Shown: positions 33,395 through 43,117, numbered from the stretch's first letter. The stretch is 64,000 bases of DNA from Pseudoduganella ginsengisoli (GCF_009720865.1 NZ_WNLA01000018.1:1-64000); one strand, 5' to 3'. The notes: a model not told the origin generated them from the letters alone. Made by a program: numbers and translations.

Positions 33395-35464
33395 CGCCTG
33401 TTGCAGACACTGGGCCACGCAGGCGCGCACGGCGTCGGGCTTGTATGGCTTGGCAATATAGCCTGCAGCGCCCAGTTCGAGGCCGCGCGCGCGGTCATCT
33501 TCGGTATCGAGCCCGCTGACGAACACCACGGGAATGTGGGCGGTGCGGCAGTCGTCTTTCAGTCGGCGCAGCACTTCGTGGCCGTCCATCCCTTCCATCA
33601 CGACGTCCAGCAGAATCAGGTCAGGCTGGTGCTGTAGCGCCAATTGCAAGGCGTGCGCGCCGTCGCCGGTTGCTGTGATGGCGTACGTATCGTCCAGCAG
33701 CAAGGACAGCAATTCCCGGTTCAGTTCATGGTCGTCGACGATCAAAATGTGCGGCGGGCCCCCTGGCGTGGCGGTGGAGGAGGGGGCGCCGTCCGCCGCC
33801 TGCATGGCTGCTGTCAATGCTGCCAGCGTCGCGGCCAGCGGCGCCCGCATTGACTGGGCATCGGCGCCGCGGCCTTCGCGCAGCGCGCATTCCAGTGCGG
33901 ACGCCATCTGCATGGCGGCATGGGCGCCGATCGTGGCGGCGGCGGATTTCAAGCCGTGCGCAAAGCGCTGCAATGTTTGCTGCGGTGTGGCGGGATCGTG
34001 CAGCAGCGCCTGTCCCGCAGCGCCGTAGGTGGCGCGGAAACCGGTAATCACTCTTTGCAGCAAATCATGGCGCTGGTCGACGCGGTGCAGCGCCGCCTGC
34101 CAGTCGATACCGGCAATGGCTGGCAATGGGGCGCTCTGGCAGGCTTTTGCGGGGCTGGCGGCGTGCGCCAGCATTGGCGCTGCGGGGATGCGTGGCGCGA
34201 TCCAGCGCAGCAATGCCGCATACAGCGCGGCGGGATCGATGGGCTTCGTCACGTGTTCATTCATGCCGGCCGCCATGCTGGCTTCCCTGTCGCTGCGCAG
34301 CGCGTGCGCCGTCATGGCAATGATGGGCAACCCGTCAAATTGTCCCAGCGCGCGGATGGTGCGCGCGGCTGCCAGGCCATCCATGACGGGCATTTGCACA
34401 TCCATCAGCACCAGGTCGTAGTGCTGGTTCTGCACCATTTCTACGGCTTGCATGCCATCGAGCGCTACATCGACAGTCACCGGCGCGTCGGACAAGAACG
34501 CCAGCGCCACTTCGCGGCTGATGGCATTGTCTTCCGCCAGCAGTACACGGGCGCCGGCCAGCGGCGCCAGGTCGGGCTGGCGTGCGGGGTGGCTTTGCGC
34601 CACGGCCTTGGCGTTTTCCGCGGGCGCGATGCCGAGCTGGATGTCGAAAATAAAGCAGCTGCCCACGCCCGGCTGGCTGGTGACGGTAATGGCGCCGCCC
34701 ATCAGCTCCACCAGCTGGCGGGAAATCGACAGTCCCAGCCCGGTGCCGCCATATTTACGGGTGATGGAGTTGTCCGCCTGGGTAAAAGACTGGAACAGGC
34801 TGGTGAGCTGTTGCGGCGTCATGCCGATGCCCGTGTCGCGCACGGCAAATTGCAGGACCACACTGTCCGCATACCGTTCCGACAGTTCGACCGACAGGAC
34901 GATTTCACCGCGTTCGGTAAATTTTGCCGCATTGCCGGCCAGGTTCAGCAACACCTGGCCCAGCCGCAGCGGGTCGCCCAGCAACCGGCGTGGCACGTCC
35001 GGCGCCACGCTGCAAGCAAGCTTGATGCCTTTTTCTTCGGTTTGTTGCGCAATGACGCCAGCCACATTGTCCAGCAGTTCGTCGAGCGGGAAGGGGATGT
35101 GTTCCAGCTGCAGGCGGCGCGCTTCGATTTTGGAAAAATCCAGGATTTCGTTAATGATGTCCAGCAGGTTTTCACCCGACCACAGGATCTTGTCCAGGTA
35201 ATCGCGCTGCTTCGGCGTCAGGTCCGTGCGCAGCGTCAGGCGCGACAAGCCGATCAGCGCATTCATCGGCGTGCGGATTTCATGGCTCATATTGGCCAGG
35301 AATTCACTCTTGGCGCGCGATGCGGCTTCCGCGTCGGCCCGCGCCTGGTCAAGCATGCGCAATGCTTCTTCCAGGTCGGCTTGGGCGCGCAGCAGGCCGC
35401 GCACGCGCCATTGGTACAGAGCCCAGGCGGCCGCGCTACTGCCAAGAAGAATAATCCAGGACAA
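33383..35464 (-). CDS. Hybrid sensor histidine kinase with two receivers and HPt
   Basis: A 693-aa phosphorelay protein with one short N-terminal membrane segment (residues 4-19) and a coiled-coil (25-50) but no visible sensor domain. Order: HisKA with phospho-His61 in NMSHEIRTP, HATPase ([24 protein letters not shown]), receiver 1 ([13 protein letters not shown]), HPt ([14 protein letters not shown]), receiver 2 ([13 protein letters not shown]). The receiver-HPt-receiver order is BarA/EvgS-like, with an extra receiver. TTG at 35464 is used because AGGAG lies 9 nt upstream and no ATG precedes it before a stop at 35501-35503. No separate DNA-binding response regulator is adjacent. Confidence 0.92.
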   Translation of the reverse strand: MSWIILLGSSAAAWALYQWRVRGLLRAQADLEEALRMLDQARADAEAASRAKSEFLANMSHEIRTPMNALIGLSRLTLRTDLTPKQRDYLDKILWSGENLLDIINEILDFSKIEARRLQLEHIPFPLDELLDNVAGVIAQQTEEKGIKLACSVAPDVPRRLLGDPLRLGQVLLNLAGNAAKFTERGEIVLSVELSERYADSVVLQFAVRDTGIGMTPQQLTSLFQSFTQADNSITRKYGGTGLGLSISRQLVELMGGAITVTSQPGVGSCFIFDIQLGIAPAENAKAVAQSHPARQPDLAPLAGARVLLAEDNAISREVALAFLSDAPVTVDVALDGMQAVEMVQNQHYDLVLMDVQMPVMDGLAAARTIRALGQFDGLPIIAMTAHALRSDREASMAAGMNEHVTKPIDPAALYAALLRWIAPRIPAAPMLAHAASPAKACQSAPLPAIAGIDWQAALHRVDQRHDLLQRVITGFRATYGAAGQALLHDPATPQQTLQRFAHGLKSAAATIGAHAAMQMASALECALREGRGADAQSMRAPLAATLAALTAAMQAADGAPSSTATPGGPPHILIVDDHELNRELLSLLLDDTYAITATGDGAHALQLALQHQPDLILLDVVMEGMDGHEVLRRLKDDCRTAHIPVVFVSGLDTEDDRARGLELGAAGYIAKPYKPDAVRACVAQCLQQALLT

Positions 35465-35532
35465 ACCGGCGTGCTCCTGCCAAATGTTGATGCCATGAAA
35501 CTATGCAAGCCATGGCGGGGATGCGGTTGCTT

Positions 35533-35605
35533 TGTAGGACTGTTCCTACACGCACATCGTAGCATGCAACTGTCCGGGGAAGTAAAAAAGTTGTGCAAAT
35601 TGCAC
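35533..35605. promoter_or_regulatory. Two palindromes between the kinase and acyl-CoA dehydrogenase-like genes
   Basis: TGTAGGA and TCCTACA (35533-35539 and 35544-35550) are 7-bp inverted arms around 4 nt, of the kind bound by NarL/FixJ-type response regulators. GTGCAA-A-TTGCAC (35593-35605) is a second, separate palindrome nearer the dehydrogenase-like gene. They lie in the 201-bp divergent gap. Confidence 0.45.
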
Positions 35606-35665
35606 GGATTTGGGCTGGCGGGCCGCCGTGGTATGCTGCGCGCCTTGCATTTCCGGAAATCCGCC

Positions 35666-36778
35666 ATGCCGCCACCACCTTCCTGTCCCGTCCCTGAACT
35701 GTCCGAACGTGATGGCAGCCGCTTGCGGCGCCATGCCGCCGCGGCGGATGCCGGCGGTTTTCTGCACCCGGTGCAGCAGGCATTGATACACCGGCGCGGC
35801 TGGCTGCGCATGCTGGCGCCGCTTGCGGCGGGCGGTATGGAATGGCCGCTGCCGAAAGCCGTACGGCTGGAAGAAGCCGTGGCGCGGCAAGATGGCAGCG
35901 CGGGCTGGGTGGTGACGCTGTGTGCGGGCGCCGGCTGGTTCGCCGGATTCCTGCCGACAGATGTGGCGCGCGGCGTGGTGGGCACGCACCGCGTCTGCCC
36001 GGCAGGCAGCGGGGCACCAACCGGTTATGCGGACGAAGAGGGCAGCGGCTTCCGCCTGACTGGGCGCTGGGATTACGCCAGCGGGGCGCCAATGGCGACC
36101 CACTTTACATTGAATGCCGTGTTGCGCCGCGGCGGCTTGCCGCTGCTCGATGAAAGCGGCGCGCCGCGCATCCGCGCATTCCTCGTGCCGGCCCGCCACG
36201 TGCAAATCGAGGCGACGTGGAATATGACGGGCTTGCGCGGCACGGCGTCGCACAGTTACCGCATTGAAGGTCAATGGGTGCCTGCGGGGTACGGCTTTGC
36301 CATCCGCCCGGATGCGGCGACTGCCGCCGGGCCCTTGTACCGCTTCCCGTTTTATTCGCTGGCGTATGTGACGCTGGCCGCCAATGTGGCGGGCATGGCG
36401 GCGCATTTCATGGCGCTGGCAGCGGAATGCCTGGCGCACCGGCGCCAGCCGGGAACGCAGGCGCCGGTTGCGCAAGCATCCGTCGTGGCAACGCTGTCGG
36501 CTGCGCTGCACCGTTCATTCGACGATGCGCGCAGCGCCTTTTATGCGGCGCTCGATGCAGGCTGGGCGCGGGTGGAAGGCGGCGAAGCGCTCGATGAGCA
36601 GGGCATGACGGTGTTGAAGGAGGTGTCGCTGGCGCTGGTGCGCGTTTCGCGCGAAGCGGTCGATGGCCTGTACCCTTATTGCGGGCTGTACGCGGCGCGC
36701 GAAGACAGCGCCATCAACCGGGTGTGGCGCGACTTCCATACGGCGTCCCAGCACGCGCTGCTGCTGGCGCTTGATTAA
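35666..36778 (+). CDS. Acyl-CoA dehydrogenase-family flavoprotein (DszC/HpaA-like type)
   Basis: A 370-aa protein of the acyl-CoA dehydrogenase fold, closer to flavin-dependent monooxygenase/hydroxylase members than to true dehydrogenases. Segments: EEAVARQDGSAGWVVTLCAGAGW at the N-terminal helical domain, GFRLTGRWDYASGAPMATHFTLNAV for the beta domain, WNMTGLRGTASHSYRIEGQWVP, and a C-terminal helical domain (SLALVRVSREAVDGLYPYCGLYAA, INRVWRDFHTASQHALL). The catalytic Glu of classical dehydrogenases is not evident. ATG 35666 was chosen as the first in-frame start after the divergent region. Overlaps the MocR gene by 4 bp at the 3' end. Confidence 0.8.
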   Translation: MPPPPSCPVPELSERDGSRLRRHAAAADAGGFLHPVQQALIHRRGWLRMLAPLAAGGMEWPLPKAVRLEEAVARQDGSAGWVVTLCAGAGWFAGFLPTDVARGVVGTHRVCPAGSGAPTGYADEEGSGFRLTGRWDYASGAPMATHFTLNAVLRRGGLPLLDESGAPRIRAFLVPARHVQIEATWNMTGLRGTASHSYRIEGQWVPAGYGFAIRPDAATAAGPLYRFPFYSLAYVTLAANVAGMAAHFMALAAECLAHRRQPGTQAPVAQASVVATLSAALHRSFDDARSAFYAALDAGWARVEGGEALDEQGMTVLKEVSLALVRVSREAVDGLYPYCGLYAAREDSAINRVWRDFHTASQHALLLALD

Positions 36779-38253
36779 CGATATTTGTTGATCACGCGCG
36801 CCAGTTGCGCGAACGTGGGCTGGATCAATTCATCCGGGACGCACGCATACCCCAGCAGCAAGCCCCGTTGGCCCTGCTGCGGATCACTGTAATAGCCTGA
36901 CAATGGCCGCGCGATCACGCCTTCCAGCGCCGCGGCGCGGCTGACTGCCTGGTCATCGCAGCCCGGCGGCAGCAATAACGTCAGGTGCAGGCCGGCGTCG
37001 CCGCCCGTGGTGGCCAGCTTGCCGCCAAACGCGTCATCGATGGCTTGCTGCAGCAAGTGCCGCCGCTGCGCATACAGCTGGCGCATGCGCCGGATGTGCG
37101 ACGCAAAATAGCCCTGCGCCATGAAGTCCGCCAGGACCGCCTGCGTAAAAATCTGGCCGCCCCGGTATAGTTCCGCCACGCCCGTCGCAAAGGCGTCCGC
37201 CACGGGTTCCGGCACCACCATGAAGCCGATGCGCAGGCCGGGAAACAGGGTTTTGCTGAATGATCCCAGGTAGACGACGCGCTGGAACGTATCCATGCCT
37301 TGCAGCGACGCCAGCGGCCTTCCGGTATAGCGGAATTCACTGTCGTAATCATCTTCCATGATCCACACCTGGTGGGCGGCCGCGTAGTCGAGCAGCGCGC
37401 GGCGGCGCGCCAGCGACATCACGGGACCGAGCGGGTACTGGTGCGACGGCGTGACGAAAATAAAGCGGGGCGGCGTGCGCAGCATCTCCGGAGGCAAGGT
37501 CATGCCTTCGCTGTCGACCGGCACCGGTACCGGCGCCAGGTCCAGCGAATTCAATACGCTGTGCGTGCCCCAGTAGCACGGATCTTCCACCCACGCGCGG
37601 TCGCCGGATTCACCCAGCAGCTTGGCGGCCAGGTCGATCGACTGGTGGATACCGGCCGTGATGATGACTTGCCCCGCGTGGCAATTGACGGAACGGGCCA
37701 CGCGCAGGTAATCGGCAATGGCTTCCCGCAGCGGCAGGTAGCCCGCGCCGGACGCATAGGACAGCAATTCCGGTTTGCCGCGCTGCCAGTGCACGTTTTG
37801 CAGGCGGCTCCACACCTTGACGGGGAAGCGCGTGATATCCGGCACGCCCGGCATGAATGCGCCCCACTGGGTTTTTGATGCGCCGGCCCGCTGCACGAGG
37901 CGCGCACCGCGCGCCGACAATCCTGCGTGGCCGCCGGCTTGCCGCACAGCCGGTTCCGTGCGGTCCGCATCGGACAACTGGTCCGGCACGGTGTCCGTGA
38001 CGAACGTGCCGGCGCCTGTGCGGGTGGCGATATAGCCTTCCGACGCCAGGTGGTCGTAGGCATTGATGACCGTATTGCGCGAAATACCCAATTCCCGCGC
38101 CAGGTCGCGCGACGACGGCAATTGCAGGCCGGCTGGCAGCACTTCCGCCAGGATCGCTTCGCGCACCACCTGGTACAACTGGCGGTTCAGCGGCTGGCCG
38201 GCGGCGCGGTCGATGCGCTGCAACAGGTAATCGGAAAGCGTGGCGATCTTCAA
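36775..38253 (-). CDS. MocR/GabR-type PLP-dependent transcriptional regulator
   Basis: A 492-aa chimeric regulator: N-terminal GntR winged helix (LNRQLYQVVREAIL, LPSSRDLARELGISRNTVINAYDHL) and a C-terminal aminotransferase-like domain (class I fold) with PLP-Lys in YLGSFSKTLFPGLRIGF and a MEDDYDSEFRY segment. It is divergently transcribed from gabT-gabD, with repeats between them, so it very likely senses GABA through PLP and controls that operon, as GabR does in Bacillus. The gene name is withheld because several MocR branches share this layout. Confidence 0.92.
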   Translation of the reverse strand: MKIATLSDYLLQRIDRAAGQPLNRQLYQVVREAILAEVLPAGLQLPSSRDLARELGISRNTVINAYDHLASEGYIATRTGAGTFVTDTVPDQLSDADRTEPAVRQAGGHAGLSARGARLVQRAGASKTQWGAFMPGVPDITRFPVKVWSRLQNVHWQRGKPELLSYASGAGYLPLREAIADYLRVARSVNCHAGQVIITAGIHQSIDLAAKLLGESGDRAWVEDPCYWGTHSVLNSLDLAPVPVPVDSEGMTLPPEMLRTPPRFIFVTPSHQYPLGPVMSLARRRALLDYAAAHQVWIMEDDYDSEFRYTGRPLASLQGMDTFQRVVYLGSFSKTLFPGLRIGFMVVPEPVADAFATGVAELYRGGQIFTQAVLADFMAQGYFASHIRRMRQLYAQRRHLLQQAIDDAFGGKLATTGGDAGLHLTLLLPPGCDDQAVSRAAALEGVIARPLSGYYSDPQQGQRGLLLGYACVPDELIQPTFAQLARVINKYR

Positions 38254-38269
38254 TACAACCTCAGAAAAG

Positions 38270-38320
38270 TGGATCCATCATTTATTGGCGATTGGATCTG
38301 TATTATAGGTCCAGTGGACT
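38270..38320. promoter_or_regulatory. Probable MocR operator: three TGGAYY repeats upstream of gabT
   Basis: TGGATC at 38270-38275, TGGATC at 38293-38298 and TGGACT at 38315-38320 are spaced 23 and 22 bp apart, about two helix turns, on the same strand. The last is the right half of a palindrome GTCCA-G-TGGAC (38309-38319). TATTAT at 38301-38306 could be a -10 element. Multiple direct repeats are the normal binding pattern of MocR/GabR proteins. Confidence 0.6.
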
Positions 38321-38374
38321 CTACTATGAAGCCTCGCCAACCTGGCTTCATTGATTTCCTGGAGGGACACCAAC

Positions 38375-39655
38375 ATGAACAACGCCGATCTGCAACAGCG
38401 CAAAGAACAAGCCACCCCACGCGGCGTGGGCGTGATGTGCCAGTTTTACGCTTCCCGCGCAAAGAATGCTGAATTGTGGGATGTCGAAGGCAAGCGCTAT
38501 ATTGATTTCGCAGCCGGCATCGCAGTACTGAACACGGGCCACTGCCATCCGAAGCTGGTGGCCGCCGTACAAGGCCAGATGGAAAAATTCAGCCACACGG
38601 CATATCAGATCGTCCCGTATGAAAGCTACGTGCAGCTGGCGGAACGCATCAACCGCCTGACGCCGGGCACGCATGCGAAGAAAACCGCGTTTTTCACCAC
38701 GGGCGCGGAAGCCGTGGAAAACGCCATCAAGATTGCGCGCGCCGCCACCAGGCGTTCGGCCGTGATTGCCTTCACGGGCGGCTTCCATGGCCGCACCATG
38801 ATGGGTATGGCGCTGACCGGCAAGGTGGTACCCTATAAAGTGGGTTTCGGGCCATTCCCGGCCGACGTCTATCACGCGCCATTCCCTTGCGCGCTGCACG
38901 GCGTGTCGATAGAGCATTCGCTGCAGGCGCTGCAAACCCTGTTCAAGGCGGACGTGGATCCGGCCCGTGTGGCCGCCATCATCCTGGAACCGGTGCAGGG
39001 CGAGGGCGGTTTCTATATGGCGCCGCCGGCGTTCATGCGCGCGCTGCGCGCGCTGTGCGACCAGCATGGCATCTTGCTGATTGCCGATGAAGTGCAGACC
39101 GGCTTTGCCCGTACCGGCAAGATGTTCGCGATGGAGCACTATGACGTGCTGCCTGATTTGATGACGATGGCAAAGAGCCTGGCGGGCGGCATGCCGCTGT
39201 CGGCTGTCTGCGGCCGCGCGGAAATCATGGACGCGCCGCTGCCGGGCGGCCTGGGTGGCACGTATGGCGGCAACCCGGTGGCGATTGCATCCGCGCTGGC
39301 CGTGCTGGATGTGATTGAAGACGAGCGCCTGCTGGACCGCGCCGTGGAACTGGGCGGCAAACTGCGCCAGCGCCTGCACAGCGTGCGCGAAGCGGGTGTA
39401 CCGCAGATTGCCGAAGTACGCGGCCCTGGCGCCATGGTGGCGGCGGAATTCTTCCGGCCCGGCACGCAGACGCCGGATGTCGATTTCACGAAACTGGTAC
39501 AAACCCGCGCGATGGAAAAAGGCTTGCTGCTACTGACGTGCGGCACCTACGGCAACGTGATCCGCTTCCTGTTCCCGCTGACCATAGAAGATGCGCTGAT
39601 GGATGAAGCGCTGGACATCCTGGAAGGCGCGCTGCGCAGCGCCGCCGGCCTGTAA
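38375..39655 (+). CDS. gabT: 4-aminobutyrate aminotransferase
   Basis: Transfers the amino group of GABA to 2-oxoglutarate giving succinate semialdehyde; cytoplasmic PLP enzyme. The 426-aa class III aminotransferase has DFAAGIAVLNTGHCHP, FFTTGAEAVENAIKIAR, GGFHGRTMMGMALTG, LEPVQGEGGFY, IADEVQTGFARTGK and PLP-Lys267 in TMAKSLAGGMPL. ATG follows GGAGG. gabD begins 17 bp after the stop. Regulated by the divergent MocR protein. Confidence 0.96.
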   Translation: MNNADLQQRKEQATPRGVGVMCQFYASRAKNAELWDVEGKRYIDFAAGIAVLNTGHCHPKLVAAVQGQMEKFSHTAYQIVPYESYVQLAERINRLTPGTHAKKTAFFTTGAEAVENAIKIARAATRRSAVIAFTGGFHGRTMMGMALTGKVVPYKVGFGPFPADVYHAPFPCALHGVSIEHSLQALQTLFKADVDPARVAAIILEPVQGEGGFYMAPPAFMRALRALCDQHGILLIADEVQTGFARTGKMFAMEHYDVLPDLMTMAKSLAGGMPLSAVCGRAEIMDAPLPGGLGGTYGGNPVAIASALAVLDVIEDERLLDRAVELGGKLRQRLHSVREAGVPQIAEVRGPGAMVAAEFFRPGTQTPDVDFTKLVQTRAMEKGLLLLTCGTYGNVIRFLFPLTIEDALMDEALDILEGALRSAAGL

Positions 39656-39672
39656 TTTACGAAGGAATCACT

Positions 39673-41127
39673 ATGCTGCATTTGAAAGACCCCAGCCTCT
39701 TGCGCCAGCAAGCCTACGTCAACGGCACGTGGTGCGACGCCGACAGCGGCGACCTGTGCTCCGTCACCAACCCTGCCACCGGTGAAACCATCGGCAGCGT
39801 ACCCAATATGGGCGCGGCGGAAACCCGCCGTGCGATTGCCGCCGCCAGCGCCGCCTGGCCGGCCTGGCGCGCAAAAACCGCCAAAGAGCGCAGCGCTATC
39901 CTGCGCCGCTGGAACGATTTAATCGTCGCCAATGCCGACGACCTGGCGGTCTTGATGACGACCGAACAGGGCAAGCCACTGGCGGAAGCCAAAGGCGAAG
40001 TGGCGTACGCCGCGTCGTTCATTGAGTGGTTTGCCGAAGAAGCCAAGCGCGTGGCGGGCGATACCCTGCAATCGCCGTGGGCCGACAAGCGCCTGATGGT
40101 GACAAAAGAACCGATCGGCGTCTGCGCCGCCATCACGCCATGGAATTTCCCTGCCGCGATGATAACCCGCAAGGCGGGACCGGCGCTGGCTGCCGGCTGC
40201 CCGATGGTTGTCAAACCGGCGGAAGCAACGCCATATTCCGCGCTGGCGCTGGCCGTGCTGGCCGAGCGTGCCGGTGTGCCGGCCGGTGTCTTCTCCGTGG
40301 TGACGGGCGATGCGCGCGCCATTGGCGGTGAAATGACGTCCAACCCCACCGTACGCAAACTGAGCTTCACGGGTTCCACGGAAGTGGGCCGCTTGCTGAT
40401 GCGCCAGTCGGCCGACACCGTGAAGAAGCTGTCGCTGGAATTGGGCGGCAATGCGCCCTTCATTGTGTTTGACGATGCGGACCTCGACGCGGCGGTTGAA
40501 GGCGCGATGATTTCCAAGTTCCGCAACGCGGGCCAGACTTGCGTGTGCGCGAACCGCATCTATGTGCAGGATGGCGTGTATGACGCCTTTGCCGCGAAAC
40601 TGACGGCTGCCGTGGAAAAGCTGAAAGTGGGCCATGGCCTGGAATCCGGCACCACGCAGGGTCCGCTGATCGACAGCGGCGCCGTGGCCAAGGTCGAGCA
40701 GCACGTGGCCGATGCGGTCGGCAAGGGCGGCCGCGTCCTCACGGGCGGCAAGCGCCATGCGCTGGGCTACAGCTTCTTTGAGCCGACCGTGATTGCCGGC
40801 GCCACGCCGGACATGCTGGTGGCCAAAGAAGAAACCTTCGGCCCGCTGGCGCCGCTATTCCGTTTCAAGGAAGACGCGGACGCCATTGCCATGGCCAACG
40901 ATACGGAATTCGGACTGGCTGCGTACTTTTATGCACGTGATATCAAGCGCATCTGGCGCACGGCCGAAGCGCTGGAAACCGGCATGGTCGGCGTCAATAC
41001 CGGATTGATTTCCAACGAAATCGGCCCGTTTGGCGGCGTCAAGCAGTCGGGCCTGGGGCGCGAAGGGTCGCACTACGGCATGGACGATTACCTGGTCATC
41101 AAATACATGTGCCTGGGCGGCATTTAA
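39673..41127 (+). CDS. gabD: Succinate-semialdehyde dehydrogenase
   Basis: Oxidises succinate semialdehyde to succinate with NAD(P)+. The 484-aa aldehyde dehydrogenase has the active Glu256 in LELGGNAPF and Cys290 in GQTCVCANR; the second Cys292 is the redox-switch position known in GabD enzymes. ITPWNFPAAMITRKAGPALAAGC, FTGSTEVGR and GGVKQSGLGREGSHYG are typical. Downstream of gabT in one transcript, ended by the terminator at 41158-41189. Confidence 0.96.
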   Translation: MLHLKDPSLLRQQAYVNGTWCDADSGDLCSVTNPATGETIGSVPNMGAAETRRAIAAASAAWPAWRAKTAKERSAILRRWNDLIVANADDLAVLMTTEQGKPLAEAKGEVAYAASFIEWFAEEAKRVAGDTLQSPWADKRLMVTKEPIGVCAAITPWNFPAAMITRKAGPALAAGCPMVVKPAEATPYSALALAVLAERAGVPAGVFSVVTGDARAIGGEMTSNPTVRKLSFTGSTEVGRLLMRQSADTVKKLSLELGGNAPFIVFDDADLDAAVEGAMISKFRNAGQTCVCANRIYVQDGVYDAFAAKLTAAVEKLKVGHGLESGTTQGPLIDSGAVAKVEQHVADAVGKGGRVLTGGKRHALGYSFFEPTVIAGATPDMLVAKEETFGPLAPLFRFKEDADAIAMANDTEFGLAAYFYARDIKRIWRTAEALETGMVGVNTGLISNEIGPFGGVKQSGLGREGSHYGMDDYLVIKYMCLGGI

Positions 41128-41157
41128 CTCCGGACGCAACGCTGGGCCGCCTCTTTA

Positions 41158-41189
41158 CCCGCAAGCCTTACGGTCTGCGGGTTTTTTTT
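41158..41189 (+). terminator. Rho-independent terminator of gabTD
   Basis: CCCGCA (41158-41163) pairs with TGCGGG (41176-41181), followed directly by a run of eight T residues. It lies 30 bp after the gabD stop. Confidence 0.85.
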
Positions 41190-41241
41190 ATTGCGGCGCA
41201 ATTTGTTGCATTGCGTCACAAAACATACCGTAGAAATACGA

Positions 41242-41249
41242 ACGATCGT
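41242..41249. promoter_or_regulatory. Small palindrome upstream of the thiolase
   Basis: ACGATCGT, preceded by ACGA, lies about 90 bp before the thiolase ATG. TetR-type regulators of acyl-CoA degradation use similar CG-rich palindromes, but 8 bp is short. A TATAGT hexamer follows at 41271-41276. Confidence 0.3.
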
Positions 41250-41334
41250 GCTTTAAATTTGGATTGTGTGTATAGTGGTTTTAAACTTGAGCAACCCGTG
41301 AGGCAGCCCGCCTCACATCAATCAGGAAAAGATC

Positions 41335-42525
41335 ATGACTCAATCCAAAGACATCGTCATTGTCGGCGCAGCCCGTACTGCAATCGGCACCTTCGGCGGT
41401 TCGCTGAAAGATTTCTCCGCTGCCGACCTGGCCACCATCGCCATCAAGGAAGCGTTTGCCCGCGCCAAGGTGGAAGCCGCTGCGGCGCAACAAATTGTGC
41501 TGGGCAACGTGATTCATTGCGAGCCACGCGACATGTACGTGTCGCGCGTGGCCGGTATCAATGCCGGCATGGCCAAGGAATCGGCTGCGCTGACGTTGAA
41601 CCGCCTGTGCGGTTCCGGCCTGCAGGCGATTGTCACGGCGGCCAATGCGATCCAGCTGGGCGATGCGGATATCGCGGTGGGCGGCGGCGTGGAAACCATG
41701 AGCCGCGCGCCTTACATCGTGCAGGCTGCCCGCTGGGGTGCGCGCATGGGCGACACCAAGATGCTGGACATGATGCTGGGCGCGCTGCAAGACCCGTTCG
41801 GCGCGGGCCACATGGGCATCACGGCGGAAAACGTGGCGGAACTGTACAAGATTTCCCGCGAAGAGCAGGACGCGTTTGCTGCCGACAGCCAGCGCAAGGC
41901 CGTGGCAGCGATTGAAGCGGGCTACTTCAAGTCGCAAATCGTGCCGGTGGAAGTCAAAGGCCGCAAGGGCGTGACCTTGTTCGATACGGACGAACACGCG
42001 AAAGCCGGCACCACGGTGGAATCGCTGGGCGCGCTGAAGCCGGCGTTCAAAAAAGAAAACGGCACCGTGACAGCCGGTAACGCGTCCGGCTTGAATGATG
42101 GCGCGGCTGCCTGCGTGCTGATGGATGCCGCTGCCGCCTCGCGCGCCGGGCTGGCGCCGCTGGCCCGTATCGTGTCGTACGCGGTGGCCGGCGTGGAGCC
42201 GTCGCTGATGGGCACCGGCCCGATTCCGGCTGTGAAACTGGCATTGCAGCGCGCCGGCCTGACCCTGGATCAGATGGACGTCATTGAATCGAACGAAGCG
42301 TTTGCCGCCCAGTCGCTGGGCGTGTGCCGTGGCCTGGACCTGGATCCGGCCCGCACCAACCCGAACGGCGGCGCCATTGCGCTGGGCCACCCGCTGGGCG
42401 CATCCGGCGCCATCATTACCGTCAAGTGCCTGTATGAATTGCAGCGCACGCAAAAGCGCTATGGCTTGGCGACCATGTGCATTGGCGGCGGGCAGGGTAT
42501 TGCAGTGATTTACGAGCGCCTGTAA
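41335..42525 (+). CDS. Acetyl-CoA acetyltransferase / beta-ketothiolase
   Basis: Thiolase that condenses or cleaves acyl-CoA, with Cys92 in NRLCGSG, His352 in LGHPLGASG and Cys382 in MCIGGGQG. The 396-aa sequence is the PhaA/BktB/AtoB biosynthetic type. The window also has PHA synthase and phasin genes (54.4-63 kb), so it may feed PHA synthesis, though it stands alone here as a single-gene transcript between two terminators. ATG preceded by AGGA. Confidence 0.93.
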   Translation: MTQSKDIVIVGAARTAIGTFGGSLKDFSAADLATIAIKEAFARAKVEAAAAQQIVLGNVIHCEPRDMYVSRVAGINAGMAKESAALTLNRLCGSGLQAIVTAANAIQLGDADIAVGGGVETMSRAPYIVQAARWGARMGDTKMLDMMLGALQDPFGAGHMGITAENVAELYKISREEQDAFAADSQRKAVAAIEAGYFKSQIVPVEVKGRKGVTLFDTDEHAKAGTTVESLGALKPAFKKENGTVTAGNASGLNDGAAACVLMDAAAASRAGLAPLARIVSYAVAGVEPSLMGTGPIPAVKLALQRAGLTLDQMDVIESNEAFAAQSLGVCRGLDLDPARTNPNGGAIALGHPLGASGAIITVKCLYELQRTQKRYGLATMCIGGGQGIAVIYERL

Positions 42526-42544
42526 TTCCGCATTGCGTTCATGT

Positions 42545-42583
42545 GGCCGGGGCTGCTGTGTAGCAGCTCCGGCCTTTTCTTTT
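42545..42583 (+). terminator. Rho-independent terminator of the thiolase gene
   Basis: A 13-bp stem, GGCCGGGGCTGCT with AGCAGCTCCGGCC (one G-T pair), and a GTGT loop are followed by TTTTCTTTT. It is the strongest terminator in the window. Confidence 0.92.
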
Positions 42584-42623
42584 CAAGGGCTGATGGATTC
42601 GATAAGATTGGCATTCGGAGTCC

Positions 42624-43055
42624 GTGTATCCCGTGCCGGAGGCGCTGTTAAAAGGCTTGTCGATCCCGCCGAAGGAAGTGCTGGTCAATCAACAGGCGTA
42701 TGTCGCGGTTTATGAGAGCGAGCAGGAGATTTACGCGCTCGCGTCGGTATCAGAGCAGTTGAAAACGCTGGGCCCGCACGACGTCGTCGTGACGGCGCCC
42801 GGCCATTCGCATGATTTCGTTTCGCGCTATTTCTGGCCAGCGAATGGCGGCGATGAAGATCCGGTGACAGGCTCCATCCATGCGGCGCTTGCGCCGCTAT
42901 GGGCCGAGCGCCTTGGCAAGCGCGAACTGGTGGCGTTCCAGGCGTCGCAGCGCGGTGGGCTGCTATATTGCAGTGTGGAGGCCGATCATGTCTTCGTCAG
43001 CGGGCAGGCGGTTCAGTATCTTGAAGGGATCATTGAAGTCCCTGGCGGGGGTTAA
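42624..43055 (+). pseudogene. 5'-truncated PhzF-family isomerase remnant
   Basis: The frame encodes about 143 residues matching only the C-terminal half of PhzF-family proteins (normally about 260-300 aa): HDVVVTAPGHSHDFVSRYF, the hallmark NGGDEDPVTGSIHAALAPLWAERLGK, and SQRGGLLYCSVEADHVFVSGQA. The N-terminal half with the catalytic Glu is missing, and nothing like it is found in the 98 bp upstream, which is mostly the thiolase terminator. There is no good start or ribosome site. The junction may mark where foreign DNA entered. Confidence 0.8.
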
Positions 43056-43117
43056 ATAAACACCGGCGCGCAAGTCCTGAGCTATTACGAAAAGGGCGTG
43101 AAACATGGCTGAAGGTC

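Noticed and set aside
33920-35665. Open frame extending the acyl-CoA dehydrogenase-like gene upstream over the kinase gene
   Set aside because: The upstream part is antisense to the histidine kinase and has no domain; protein-like sequence begins at ATG 35666.
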